DNA of 42,238 nucleotides. It comes from Clostridia bacterium. GTDB taxonomy: Bacteria; Bacillota; Clostridia; Oscillospirales; CAG-272. A program made the position numbers and the translations under genes. The DNA lies in the NCBI GenBank assembly GCA_017621755.1, contig JAGASL010000058.1:1-42238 (forward strand). The letters are read 5' to 3'. The notes below the pieces were generated by a model. It had not been told where the DNA came from. It made no database searches and saw nothing but the letters and a program-made list of their open reading frames with translations. This document shows, piece after piece, positions 32,244 to 41,462 of this stretch (positions are counted from its first letter, which is position 1; each line of letters starts with the position of its first letter).

Positions 32244-35200
32244 TTAGCGCTTGGCCAGTTCAGCGTAGCTGAGCTTTTCAACCATGTACTGCTTCATGAG
32301 AATGAAGTCAGCCGTGTCAACCTTGCCGTCCTTATTCAGGTCAGCCTGTGCATCGTAGCCGGAGGTCTTGAGCACGAGCTCATCCATGATACCAGCATCA
32401 ACTGCACCTACCACGCCGTCCTTGTTCAGGTCAGCCAGCTTCCAGATTACGAGCTCGTAAGCGCCCTTGTTGGTCTCTGCCTTGTAGCAGATACCGCCGT
32501 AAGCAACCTCGGTAGCAACCTTAACCTTGTCAGCATCGGTAGCGGTAGCGGACTCATCGTACTTCCAAACCTTGAACTCATCGCCGATAGCGTAGCCTTC
32601 CTTGCCGATTACGGAAGCATCATACTGCAGAACAGTGATGTCACCAAAGGTGATAGCATCCTTAATGGCCTCTTCGGTCTTAGCATAAGCGGTGGGCTTG
32701 ATCTCGAACTCGAGAGTAACGAGCTTCTGGGTGCCCTTCACGGATACGTTCTGAACCTTACCAGCAGCGCTGTTCTCTGCGTGAGCGTAGATCTCAACCG
32801 TATCCATACCGTTGTTATCGCAGTAAACCTCGGTAACGCCGGAGCCGAATACGTTCGAAACGGTAGACTTGGTGTCAACCCACTCCAGAACCTTGTTGTT
32901 GAACTTCACAGCCATGGAAACGCTGTAAATATCGGTTGCAGGAGTCAGCATGTTGATGGTAACAGTTACGCGGCTGCCGTTAACGAGAACGGTACCAGCA
33001 TACTTGTTAGCGATGGACATGTTGAAGTAAACCTCAGCCAGCTTCTCCTTGGTCTCCTTGCCGTCGTCCTTTTCGCACATATGGCAAACGAGGTCGTAGG
33101 TGTAGTAGCCAGTCCAAGTGGTGGGATATACTTCGTTCTTCTTCTTGGTGTACTCGTGATCGATCAGAGTATTGTCATACTTAGCGCGAACGATGAATAC
33201 GTGGCTGCACTCGGTGCAGGTATTCAGGTCATGCTTAGGCATGGTGCAGGATGCTTCAACAACGACAACGTCGAAGTCGCCGTGAACCTCAGGGCACTTC
33301 TCAGGACCTGCGGTGAAGTCGCCTACGATACGGCCATCAGCATACTTGCTGTTGCCATCGTGGCAGAACTTACAGATGTAGAAGGCTTCCTTGTTCTCGG
33401 TATTTACGGGCCAGTCGGTGCAAACGAGAGCAATGTCATACTTGTTGGTATGAGGCTTAGCTTCCTTGACAACCAGCTCAAGGTTACATACGGTGGTCTG
33501 AACTACAAAGTTCTTGTAGGTCGGGTTCTGGCAGTAGTAGCAGTAATCTGCGCACTCCGGAACCTTTTCGCCAGCAGCGTGCATATCCTCGAAGCGATGG
33601 TTAGCATAACCGAGCTTGTAGCCGGTAACCTCGATCTCGGAGCAGCCTACGTTATCACACTCGTGGTAGGTGTAACCATCTACGAGACAAGCGGGATCAA
33701 CGTACTTGGTAGCGCCAAAGGAGTGACCAGTTCTAGCCTGGAAGTTGTAGCCAGCATCAGCGTGGCCAACAGAGGAAACCATGCCAGCCAGGATAGCGGC
33801 ATCGTCCTGAACGGTCTTGTTGTTCTGATCCTTCTTGGTAGGCAGCTTGCCTTCAACCAGAACGCTTGCCTTTACAACGTAATCGCAAAGTGCGCAGCCC
33901 CAGTGAGCATCGTACTTATCGGTTACGCAGTCACGCAGCGGAGAAGCGGCAACCCACTCCAGAGCCAGCGTGCCATCGGCATTCTTGTGGCCAAGAGGCG
34001 TGCCGGCAACCTTAACGTCAGCCTGGCATACCAGACAGTAACCATTCTCAATAACGCCAGGAGTGGTACAGGTAGGAGCCTCGAGCTCATCATTGATGGG
34101 CTGGTTGGGATCGTAGGTGTGCTTCCACGGAATGGTAACACCCTTGTCAATGATGGTGGCGTTGCCCTGGCTATCGGTGCAGCGTGCGCAGGTTACACGG
34201 TTGATGTAACCATTGTACGGGCCGCCAGCCGATACACGGCACTCAGCATCCATAGACGAGGTCACAAGAACGTGAGAGCCCCAAGGATGGCCATTGGTAT
34301 CAACAACTTCGCGAACGAACTTGAAGCCGGTGTTGTTACAGATCCATACCTGATACTCATGTACGGTGCAAGAGCCCTTGCCGGTGTTGATGCCGGGCTG
34401 TGCGGTAACACCCTTCTCGGTGGTGGATACTGCAACAGCGGTCTCGTGTACACCAGGAGTCAGGGTGAACTCGCCGGTAAACTTGTCATAGAAGTAGGTG
34501 TAGCCGGTATAGTGGCTTTCGTATCTGTCGCGATCAGCTGCAGCAAGGGTGAACTTGTTGGTCTCCAGCGTGGTGTCGCAAACAGCACAGTAGTAAACCT
34601 CAAAGCCGAGGTTGTTACAGGTAGCGGGAACTACGCCAACGGGCTTGCTGCCGTAAGCATGGCCAAGAGCAGGGATAATAACGTTATCATCCTCAAATGC
34701 GCAGATATCGCAGTATACGCGCATCAGACCGGTGCTTTCGCAGGTAGGAGCGGTAGTAACCTCACGAGAATACTTGGTGTATACGTGCTTACCGGTGTTC
34801 TCGCCGATCAGGTAAGCGCTCAGGTCATGAGCGGCATGCAGGTACTGGCCAGCATTTACCGGATCTACGCACTCGCAAGCGGCACCGCCCAGGCACTCGT
34901 GGCCGCACTCGATGCAGACGTAACCGTCATGCTTCTTGTACAGGCAGTTCGCGGGGATATCCTTCTTCAGCTCGTAGCTGTGGCCGGAGGCCTTTACTAC
35001 GTTACCAACATAGGTGTTGGTCGTGGTATCCAGATGGCAGGAGTTAGTATCATAATCGCCGCAAAGAGCGCAACGAATAACAGCCTTTGCACCATCGGTT
35101 ACACAGGTAGCCTCAACAGCGGGAACGATGATCTTCCACTCGTGAGCGAGCGGCAGAGCATCGGTATATTCCTTTACCTCGGTGGGGTTGGTATTGCTCT

Positions 35201-36713
35201 TATTCGGGGTCAGGTCGAAGCAGTTGAAGCCAGGGCAGCCGGTACGCTGACAGGTGTATTCACGCCAGCCCTTGTTGCCGCAGGTAGCCTCATGCTCAAC
35301 AACGCCAGTGATCGGAACGATATGGCCAAGAGCGATAGAGCCATCGATTACGATCTCAACTCTCTTGGTGGTGTTGGCAGAGCCGTCCAGATTCTCGCCG
35401 GGGCAGTTTGCATTTTCGCAAATGAACCAGCGGTATGCGGGAGTGGTACAGGTAGCGGCAACAACGTTCACCGTGCTGGGAGCCTTGTGGCCGGTAGCGG
35501 GGGTATTGATACCGTAGGTGTACTTACATACGGTACAGAGGTAGGTCTGATAGCCCTGAACGGTACAGGTAGGATCAGCTTCTTCACTTACCTGCCAGTC
35601 ATGTCTTGCGGGATCAGCAGAGTTGTAAACCTTGTTGTAGCAAACGGTACAAGTCCAGTAACCGTCTACCACGCAGGTGTGAGCCTTATAGTTGCCCAGT
35701 CTGCTGTTATTGCTACCAGTAGGAACAGCATGGTAACCAACTTCCTCTGCGTCCAGGATCACCTTTACGATGCCATCCTTGTAATCGCAGTTCGCGTTCT
35801 TACAATGCCACCACTCCTGACCGTTGGTGCAGGTAGCAGCAAAGGTGGGGTAGTCGTTACCGGTGAGCTGCTTATCGAAATCGTGACCGGTAGCCGGAAC
35901 AACGAAAGCGGTAGCGCCGCCCATCAGGTTCTGATAAGCGCAGTATTCGCACTTGTAGCCAGCAACGTTACCATCCTTCTCGCAGGTAGGAGCAACTGCA
36001 TCATACCAAACGAGCTTGTGCTCATTAGGAGACTTTACGTACTCGTTCTCCTTGGTCTCGCCGCAGATCGAGCAAGAGAAAGCAAGGATAGCGTCGATCG
36101 GCTTTACCTCTGCCTTGTACTCGTTTTCGGGAGTAGCGGGATCATCCTGAACCTCAGGAGTGCCGCAGACGGGAGCGCGAACGATAGTAACCTTCCAGTT
36201 GTGGCCCTTGGCAGGAACGTATTCCTTAATCTCCATCCAACCACACTTGGAGCACTTGTTGTAAACGATACCTCTCTGATCGCAAGGATCAGAAACGCCG
36301 TTAGCATCGAGATAAACAGCAGGCTGTGCTACGAACGTACAAGCGTTGTTTGCGCAACGGTTGTAGTTCCAAGCCTCAGTCCACTCCGGAACGTCGCAAC
36401 GGCTACACTTATACTTTCTCCAGCCGTTCTCCTTGTTCGTGGGAGCCTTCTCCTCAACGACAACCTTGTCATGGCCGAGCGGCTTGACCCAGGTAGTCTT
36501 GTCTACGAATCTTTCTCCGCACTTGCCGCAGAGATAAGCTTCGCCGCCGTACTCAAGGCACGTGGGCTCCTGCTTACCTACGTGAGTCCACTGATCTCTG
36601 TACGCATAGTGATCGCACTCATTATCAGCGGCGGCAAGCGGAACAACACATACACTGAGGAGCGTTGCCAATGCCAGTACGAGAGACAGGCATTTTCTGA
36701 ATGTGTGTTTCAT
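32244..36713 (-). CDS. Giant secreted Cys-pair repeat protein with C-terminal dockerin
   Basis: A 1489-residue secreted protein. Signal peptide MKHTFRKCLSLVLALATLLS, cut near LAAA-DN. Residues ~33-1225 contain about twenty degenerate 40-90-residue repeats with the pattern P-T-C-x-x-x-G-Y/W-x-x-Y-x-C-x-x-C/G-C, then ALGH or ATGH, giving CxxC or C-x(2-4)-C pairs throughout. A cohesin-like beta-sandwich lies at ~1229-1375 (VTVTINMLTPATDIYSVSMAV). The last ~63 residues are a type I dockerin with two calcium loops, DLNKDGVVGAVD and DLNKDGKVDTAD. GGAGGG precedes the ATG. Likely a cell-surface or cellulosome-like component held by a cohesin; no catalytic domain is seen. The repeats could bind metal or be disulfide-linked. 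Confidence 0.85.
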   Translation of the reverse strand: MKHTFRKCLSLVLALATLLSVCVVPLAAADNECDHYAYRDQWTHVGKQEPTCLEYGGEAYLCGKCGERFVDKTTWVKPLGHDKVVVEEKAPTNKENGWRKYKCSRCDVPEWTEAWNYNRCANNACTFVAQPAVYLDANGVSDPCDQRGIVYNKCSKCGWMEIKEYVPAKGHNWKVTIVRAPVCGTPEVQDDPATPENEYKAEVKPIDAILAFSCSICGETKENEYVKSPNEHKLVWYDAVAPTCEKDGNVAGYKCEYCAYQNLMGGATAFVVPATGHDFDKQLTGNDYPTFAATCTNGQEWWHCKNANCDYKDGIVKVILDAEEVGYHAVPTGSNNSRLGNYKAHTCVVDGYWTCTVCYNKVYNSADPARHDWQVSEEADPTCTVQGYQTYLCTVCKYTYGINTPATGHKAPSTVNVVAATCTTPAYRWFICENANCPGENLDGSANTTKRVEIVIDGSIALGHIVPITGVVEHEATCGNKGWREYTCQRTGCPGFNCFDLTPNKSNTNPTEVKEYTDALPLAHEWKIIVPAVEATCVTDGAKAVIRCALCGDYDTNSCHLDTTTNTYVGNVVKASGHSYELKKDIPANCLYKKHDGYVCIECGHECLGGAACECVDPVNAGQYLHAAHDLSAYLIGENTGKHVYTKYSREVTTAPTCESTGLMRVYCDICAFEDDNVIIPALGHAYGSKPVGVVPATCNNLGFEVYYCAVCDTTLETNKFTLAAADRDRYESHYTGYTYFYDKFTGEFTLTPGVHETAVAVSTTEKGVTAQPGINTGKGSCTVHEYQVWICNNTGFKFVREVVDTNGHPWGSHVLVTSSMDAECRVSAGGPYNGYINRVTCARCTDSQGNATIIDKGVTIPWKHTYDPNQPINDELEAPTCTTPGVIENGYCLVCQADVKVAGTPLGHKNADGTLALEWVAASPLRDCVTDKYDAHWGCALCDYVVKASVLVEGKLPTKKDQNNKTVQDDAAILAGMVSSVGHADAGYNFQARTGHSFGATKYVDPACLVDGYTYHECDNVGCSEIEVTGYKLGYANHRFEDMHAAGEKVPECADYCYYCQNPTYKNFVVQTTVCNLELVVKEAKPHTNKYDIALVCTDWPVNTENKEAFYICKFCHDGNSKYADGRIVGDFTAGPEKCPEVHGDFDVVVVEASCTMPKHDLNTCTECSHVFIVRAKYDNTLIDHEYTKKKNEVYPTTWTGYYTYDLVCHMCEKDDGKETKEKLAEVYFNMSIANKYAGTVLVNGSRVTVTINMLTPATDIYSVSMAVKFNNKVLEWVDTKSTVSNVFGSGVTEVYCDNNGMDTVEIYAHAENSAAGKVQNVSVKGTQKLVTLEFEIKPTAYAKTEEAIKDAITFGDITVLQYDASVIGKEGYAIGDEFKVWKYDESATATDADKVKVATEVAYGGICYKAETNKGAYELVIWKLADLNKDGVVGAVDAGIMDELVLKTSGYDAQADLNKDGKVDTADFILMKQYMVEKLSYAELAKR

Positions 36714-36800
36714 TTTTCCCTCCAAAAAATAAAAAATATACTTGGTGTAGCAGCGCCATCCATTTCTGCAAATAGAGACACTTCTACCCTGATCGTGGAA

Positions 36801-36829
36801 ATTATAACACGCCCCGCATATTTTGTCAA
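36801..36829 (-). promoter_or_regulatory. Strong promoter of the dockerin/cohesin operon
   Basis: Minus strand TTGACA (36824-36829) and TATAAT (36801-36806), spacer 17 bp: full consensus. A/T-rich DNA (36830-36890) upstream of the -35 could act as an UP element. Confidence 0.85.
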
Positions 36830-37019
36830 GAAGTTTTTGATATTTTTTTTATTTTTGTTTTGAATAAATCAAAAATTTTCCGTTTTTCCCGTTTTTGGGG
36901 AGTGAAATTTCCATTTATTGGGATCTGTGGTTGGAGCTGGGGCGGGGTGAGAAGTAACAGGTAAGAGGCTGGGGGTGAAAGGGGGAATAGCATTTTTCTA
37001 TCTTCTTGTTATTTCTACC

Positions 37020-37131
37020 CGCTACTCCTTCCGGCACGCTTCCTTCGGCAGCGTACCACCTCCCTCTCGGAGGGAGGCTTTGTTTCGCCTGACGGCGAAA
37101 GGATCCTTCGCCTATCGGCTCAGGATGACAG
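37020..37131. repeat. Degenerate inverted-repeat element plus 51-bp repeat copy 2
   Basis: 37020-37080 holds a partial relative of the right end of the 15283-15405 element (CCACCTCCCT...GGGAGGCTTT). 37081-37131 is copy 2 of the 51 bp repeat found at 30484. The rest of 36890-37169 shows no gene. Confidence 0.75.
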
Positions 37132-37169
37132 ATGAAAAGGGGGTCAGAATGATAGAAAAAAGAATGGGA

Positions 37170-38948
37170 TCAGGAAAGGGACTCGAATTCGGCAAGGGCC
37201 TCTTCAAAGGAGCGCATGGCGGCGGTGAAGGCATCCTTTTTCGTGAGATCGACGCCGGCGAGCTTCAGCAGCTCGACCGGGCTATCGCTGCCGCCGGAGG
37301 AGAGGAATTTGAAATAGTCGGCCACGGCGGTCTCACCCTCGCGCTCGATGCGATCGACGATCGAGACGGCGGCAATGATGCCGGTGGCATACTTATACAC
37401 GTAGAAGGCGCGGTAGAAGTGCGGGATGCGCGCCCACTCGTAGGCGATCTCCGGGTCGCTTTCTACGGCGGGGCCGTAGTACTTCTTATTGAGCGCGAGG
37501 TAGCAGTCGGACAGCGACTCGCGCGTGAGGGGCTTACCCTCCTCGGCCATTTTGTGAGAGAGGTACTCGAACTCGGCAAACTGGGTCTGGCGGAAGAGGG
37601 TGCCCTTTAAGGTGTCCATATAATAGGATAGCAGATACTTGCGCAATGGTGCATCAGTAGTGGTGCGCAGCAGGTGGCGCAGGAGCAGCACCTCGTTTAC
37701 CGTGCTGGCGACCTCGGCCACGAAGATCTTATAATCGGCCTTTTCCTGCGGCTGTGCCCGCTCAGAATGATAGGAGTGCATGGCGTGACCAAGCTCGTGC
37801 GCGATGGTGAACACGTCGCTGGTCATTTTTTGGTAATTGAGCAGGACGTAGGGATGGGGCAGGCCGTAGACGCTGACGCTATAGGCGCCGCTGCGCTTGC
37901 CCTCGGTCTCCTCTACGTCGATCCAGCCGCCGTCATGCGCCTCGTCCAGCAGGGCGGCGTAGCGTTCGCCGAGCGGAGCAAGGCCTTCCTTCACGAGGCG
38001 GAAGGCATCCTCGTATTCGAGCTGCAGCTCGGCGTTTTCAACGAGAGGGGTGTAGACGTCGTACATGTGGAGCTGGCGGTAGCCGAGCAGCCTTTTACGA
38101 TCGGCAAAGTAGCGATGGAGCAGGGGCAGCCCCTCCTCGACACAGGCGAGCAGGTTTTCATAGACAATGGGATCTACATCCTCGGCTGCCAGGGCACGGG
38201 AGAGACAGCTTTCATAGTGGCGGGCGCGGGAGAGGAACACGTCCTTTTCCACGCTGCCGGTATAGGTGGCGGTGATGGTGTTGAGCAGCCCCTCGTAGGC
38301 CTTATAATATAGTTGAAAGGTTTTTTTGCGCAGGGCGCGATCGGGCGAGCGGAGCAGCAGGCCGTAGGTGCCGTGGGTGACAGTGACCGGCTTGCCGCCT
38401 ACGCGGACGGTAGGTGCCGGAAAATCGGCGTTGTCCAGCATGCCGAAGATATCGTGAAAGCCACCCATGACCTTGCCGGAGAGAGCGAGCACCTGCTCGG
38501 TCTCGCGCGAGAGGACGTGCGGCTTTTCACGCAGAAGGCCGCGCAGGGTGTAATCGTAATCGGCAAAGCGCTTGTCAGCGATGAAGTCCTTCAGCGTTTG
38601 CTCGGGCAGGGCGGTCAGCTCTGGCGTTAGGAAGGCGGTATTGCCGGAGAGCGTGACCTCCAGCGTTTCAACGCGGGAGTTGAGCGCAACGGCGGCAGGA
38701 TCGCGGGTATCCTCATCCCGCTTCATGAAGGCGTAAACGCCGAGGCGCGAGAGTTCGCGCACAACAGCATTGAGCTCCTCAAGGCAGGTGAGCAGGACTT
38801 CCGGGTCGGCAAGGCGACCCTCGTAGGATGAAAAATCGAGCCGGGTGGCGACGTTTTCGTAGAGTGCCTCCCATTCCTGCTGACTTGCGAAGATATCCTC
38901 GATACGCCAGCGAAGGCTTGGTGGCACGGATGCACGGGCTTTGGCCAT
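37170..38948 (-). CDS. pepF: Oligoendopeptidase F (M3 metallopeptidase)
   Basis: A 592-residue M3B peptidase that trims oligopeptides in the cytosol. The zinc site is VFTIAHELGHAMHSYHSER (HExxH) with the distal Glu in FVAEVASTVNEVLL. The family N-terminal block PPSLRWRIEDIFASQQEWEALY and the C-terminal YEWARIPHFYRAFYVYKYATG are intact, and length is standard. The start at MAKARASVPP is set by AAAGGAA upstream; an open stretch of ~100 codons before it lacks a ribosome site and crosses the promoter. Single-gene unit. Confidence 0.95.
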   Translation of the reverse strand: MAKARASVPPSLRWRIEDIFASQQEWEALYENVATRLDFSSYEGRLADPEVLLTCLEELNAVVRELSRLGVYAFMKRDEDTRDPAAVALNSRVETLEVTLSGNTAFLTPELTALPEQTLKDFIADKRFADYDYTLRGLLREKPHVLSRETEQVLALSGKVMGGFHDIFGMLDNADFPAPTVRVGGKPVTVTHGTYGLLLRSPDRALRKKTFQLYYKAYEGLLNTITATYTGSVEKDVFLSRARHYESCLSRALAAEDVDPIVYENLLACVEEGLPLLHRYFADRKRLLGYRQLHMYDVYTPLVENAELQLEYEDAFRLVKEGLAPLGERYAALLDEAHDGGWIDVEETEGKRSGAYSVSVYGLPHPYVLLNYQKMTSDVFTIAHELGHAMHSYHSERAQPQEKADYKIFVAEVASTVNEVLLLRHLLRTTTDAPLRKYLLSYYMDTLKGTLFRQTQFAEFEYLSHKMAEEGKPLTRESLSDCYLALNKKYYGPAVESDPEIAYEWARIPHFYRAFYVYKYATGIIAAVSIVDRIEREGETAVADYFKFLSSGGSDSPVELLKLAGVDLTKKDAFTAAMRSFEEALAEFESLS

Positions 38949-38982
38949 GGCAGGGTTCCTTTCTTTGGTTTTCTTTTCTATT

Positions 38983-39061
38983 ATTGTAGCACAAAAGGTG
39001 GAAAAAGTAAACGGTGGCGGAAGGATTTTATCTTGCAATAAAAAGAGCAAGGTGCTATAAT
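38983..39061. promoter_or_regulatory. Divergent promoters, pepF and ABC exporter
   Basis: Minus: TTTACT (39006-39011) and TACAAT (38983-38988), spacer 17. Plus: TTGCAA (39033-39038) and TATAAT (39056-39061), spacer 17. Confidence 0.7.
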
Positions 39062-39090
39062 AAAGAAAAAACCACCGAGGGAGTGATTGT

Positions 39091-39825
39091 ATGCTAAGCG
39101 TTTCACACGTAACGAAAACGTATGGCAAGACCGCCGCCTGCCGCGACGTGAGCTTTACCTTAGAGCCGGGCACGGTAACCGTGCTGCTGGGGCCGAACGG
39201 CGCCGGCAAGAGCACGCTGATGAAGGCCATTATCGGCTTTTTGCGCCACGAGGGCAGCATTACCGTGGGCTCCTACCCCAGTAAGACAACCGAGGCCAAG
39301 CGCCTGACTGGATATATTCCCGAGATGCCCTCGCTATACCCGAACCTGACCGTTTCGGAGCATATGGAATTTCTGGCCCGCGCCTACCGCCTGCAAAACT
39401 ACCGCGCGCGGGTAGACGAGCTGCTTGAGCGCTTTGAGCTGAGCGATAAGAAAAAGAAGTTTGGCGACGAGCTCTCTAAGGGCATGCAGCAGAAGCTGAA
39501 CCTGTGCTTGGGGCTGTTGCCGGAGCCGGCGGTGCTGCTGTTAGACGAGCCGATGATCGGCCTTGACCCGCATGCCATCAAGGAGCTGAAGGGCATGATG
39601 GAGGAGATGCGGGCAGCCGGGCGCACGCTGCTGGTGAGCACGCACATTATCGACAGCGTGGATATGCTGTGGGACCGCACGCTGATCATGCAGAACGGCG
39701 AGATCCGCGCGGACGTGACGCGCGCGCAGCTGGAGCGTGACGGTCTCTCGCTTGAGGAGCTGTTCTTCCGCGTGACCGAGGGTGTTTCGGCCGATGAGCT
39801 GCGGGCGGAGGAAGCAAGCGAATGA
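39091..39825 (+). CDS. ABC transporter ATP-binding protein
   Basis: A 244-residue ABC ATPase: Walker A LGPNGAGKSTLMKAI (residues ~34-48), Q-loop region TGYIPEMPSLYPNLTV, signature LSKGMQQKLNLCLGLL, Walker B AVLLLDEPMIGLDP, and H-loop LLVSTHIIDSVD. The signature is SKGMQ rather than LSGGQ, as in many exporter and gliding-type ATPases. It overlaps the permease gene by 4 bp. Likely exports an unknown substrate. Confidence 0.95.
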   Translation: MLSVSHVTKTYGKTAACRDVSFTLEPGTVTVLLGPNGAGKSTLMKAIIGFLRHEGSITVGSYPSKTTEAKRLTGYIPEMPSLYPNLTVSEHMEFLARAYRLQNYRARVDELLERFELSDKKKKFGDELSKGMQQKLNLCLGLLPEPAVLLLDEPMIGLDPHAIKELKGMMEEMRAAGRTLLVSTHIIDSVDMLWDRTLIMQNGEIRADVTRAQLERDGLSLEELFFRVTEGVSADELRAEEASE

Positions 39826-41462
39826 GACTGTTTCTCTTTTACGCCTTTTGCTCGGTCAAGAACCAGCTGCGCCGGCTGTTTAAGACCTGGGTGGCGATCT
39901 TTTTGCTGGTATGCGTGGCCTTTGGCGTGCTAATTGGCCTGGGGGCCGCCTTTTTAGAGGATATGGCCACGGGCGGCGAGCTGCCGGACGAGCCGGCCAT
40001 TGAGGAGGAGCTGCCCGAGGAGCCATGGACGGAGGAGGACACAGCTAGCGTGTTGGCCTTTGCCGAGGTGGCGATCGGCGGTGTGATCCTACTGCTGCTT
40101 GCCTTTCAGGTGATGGCGGCAGACAAGAACGGTGGCGCGGTCTTTCTGCAGGCGGACGTGAACCTTCTCTTCCCCTCGCCCATGAAGCCGCAATCGGTGC
40201 TGCTGTTCCGACTGATGACGCAGATCGGCGCTACGCTGCTGGTGGGCGTGTATATGCTTTTTCAGCTGCCGAACCTGGCGCTGAACCTGGGGGTCTCTCC
40301 CTTAGCCGGCCTGCTTTGCATTCTGGCGCTTTGCCTGCTGATCGTGCTGGGCACGCTGATCCGCATTCTGCTCTACACGCTGGGGGCTACCCACCCACGC
40401 GTGCGGCGCCTCACGCGACCGGTGCTGTATGCTTCGCTGCTGCTGCTGGCGGGCAGCTTTTACCTGTATTGGCAGCGTAGCGGCATGGAGCCGCTTGCGG
40501 CGGTTGGTGCCTTCTTCAACGCGCCCTTTACGCGCCTGATCCCGCTTTACGGCTGGCTGAAGGGGCTTTGCATGTACGCCTTAGAGGGTCATTACGTAGC
40601 CTCGCTCCTCTGTCTTGGCGGGCTTTGCCTGCTGGTGGCAGTCCTGGTGCTGGTGATCTGGCGGCTGCGGGCGGATTTTTACGAGGATGCGCTGGCCAAA
40701 AGCGCCGAAACGGCCGAGCTGCAGCAATCGGTGGCTGAGGGGCGCACCATTGTTGCCACGCGCAAGAAGGACCGCTCTGAGCGCCTGTGGCGCGACGGGC
40801 TGCGCCATGGCCGGGGCGCAAGCGTGTACTTCTTTAAGACGATGTACAACCGCTTTCGCTTTGCGCATTTCCACGTGCTGACCAAAACGGCCGAGACCTA
40901 CCTGGTGGTGGCGATCGGCGTTTCTCTGCTCTGCCGGCTGGCGCTGGGGGCAGACGGGCTACTACCGGTGATGCTGACACTGGGCGGCCTGGTCTTCTTC
41001 CGCTCGCTGGGCAATCCGCTTGCCGCGGATACGCAGATGGATAGCTTTTACATGGTGCCGGAGAACGCGCATGCCAAGGTGCTGTTTTCTATGCTGGGCG
41101 GTACGGTAAGCTGCCTGCTTGACCTGCTGCCGGCGGCGCTGGTGGCCACCCTGCTGCTACCGGCCGATCCGCTGATCGTGCTGCTTTGGCTGCTCTTTAT
41201 TCTGACGGTGGATTTTTATTCCACGAACGTGGGAGCCTTTATCGATCTTTCGCTTCCCACCTCGCTTGCGCCTCAGATCAAGCAGATCATTCAGATCATG
41301 TTCGTGTATTTCGGCCTCTTGCCGGATATTGCCCTGCTGGCCATCGGCGGTGTGCTGGGCATGCTGCCCCTGTTTGCCGCTGTGGCGGCCGGCGTGAACC
41401 TGCTGATCGGCTTTGCGGTGTTTGCCTTTGTGCCGCTGTTGATCGCGGCGGGCAGGAAATAA
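39822..41462 (+). CDS. ABC exporter permease (ABC_export-like)
   Basis: A 546-residue membrane protein with about twelve hydrophobic segments, matching the 'putative ABC exporter' permeases that pair with one ATPase. It has an acidic extracytoplasmic loop after the first helix (residues ~45-70, rich in E, D and P) and a basic cytoplasmic loop near the middle (ATRKKDRSERLWRDGLRHG). Start overlaps the ATPase stop (ATGA). No dedicated substrate gene is nearby. The stop codon is followed at once by the outer stem of a large hairpin array. Confidence 0.88.
   Translation: MRLFLFYAFCSVKNQLRRLFKTWVAIFLLVCVAFGVLIGLGAAFLEDMATGGELPDEPAIEEELPEEPWTEEDTASVLAFAEVAIGGVILLLLAFQVMAADKNGGAVFLQADVNLLFPSPMKPQSVLLFRLMTQIGATLLVGVYMLFQLPNLALNLGVSPLAGLLCILALCLLIVLGTLIRILLYTLGATHPRVRRLTRPVLYASLLLLAGSFYLYWQRSGMEPLAAVGAFFNAPFTRLIPLYGWLKGLCMYALEGHYVASLLCLGGLCLLVAVLVLVIWRLRADFYEDALAKSAETAELQQSVAEGRTIVATRKKDRSERLWRDGLRHGRGASVYFFKTMYNRFRFAHFHVLTKTAETYLVVAIGVSLLCRLALGADGLLPVMLTLGGLVFFRSLGNPLAADTQMDSFYMVPENAHAKVLFSMLGGTVSCLLDLLPAALVATLLLPADPLIVLLWLLFILTVDFYSTNVGAFIDLSLPTSLAPQIKQIIQIMFVYFGLLPDIALLAIGGVLGMLPLFAAVAAGVNLLIGFAVFAFVPLLIAAGRK

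Noticed and set aside
32244..36713. A zinc-finger DNA-binding role for the CxxC repeats.
   Set aside because: A signal peptide and dockerin show that the protein is exported.
32781..36863. A 1360-codon open frame on the plus strand.
   Set aside because: It is fully antisense to the repeat/dockerin gene, lacks a ribosome site and domains, and its openness follows from codon bias of the real gene.
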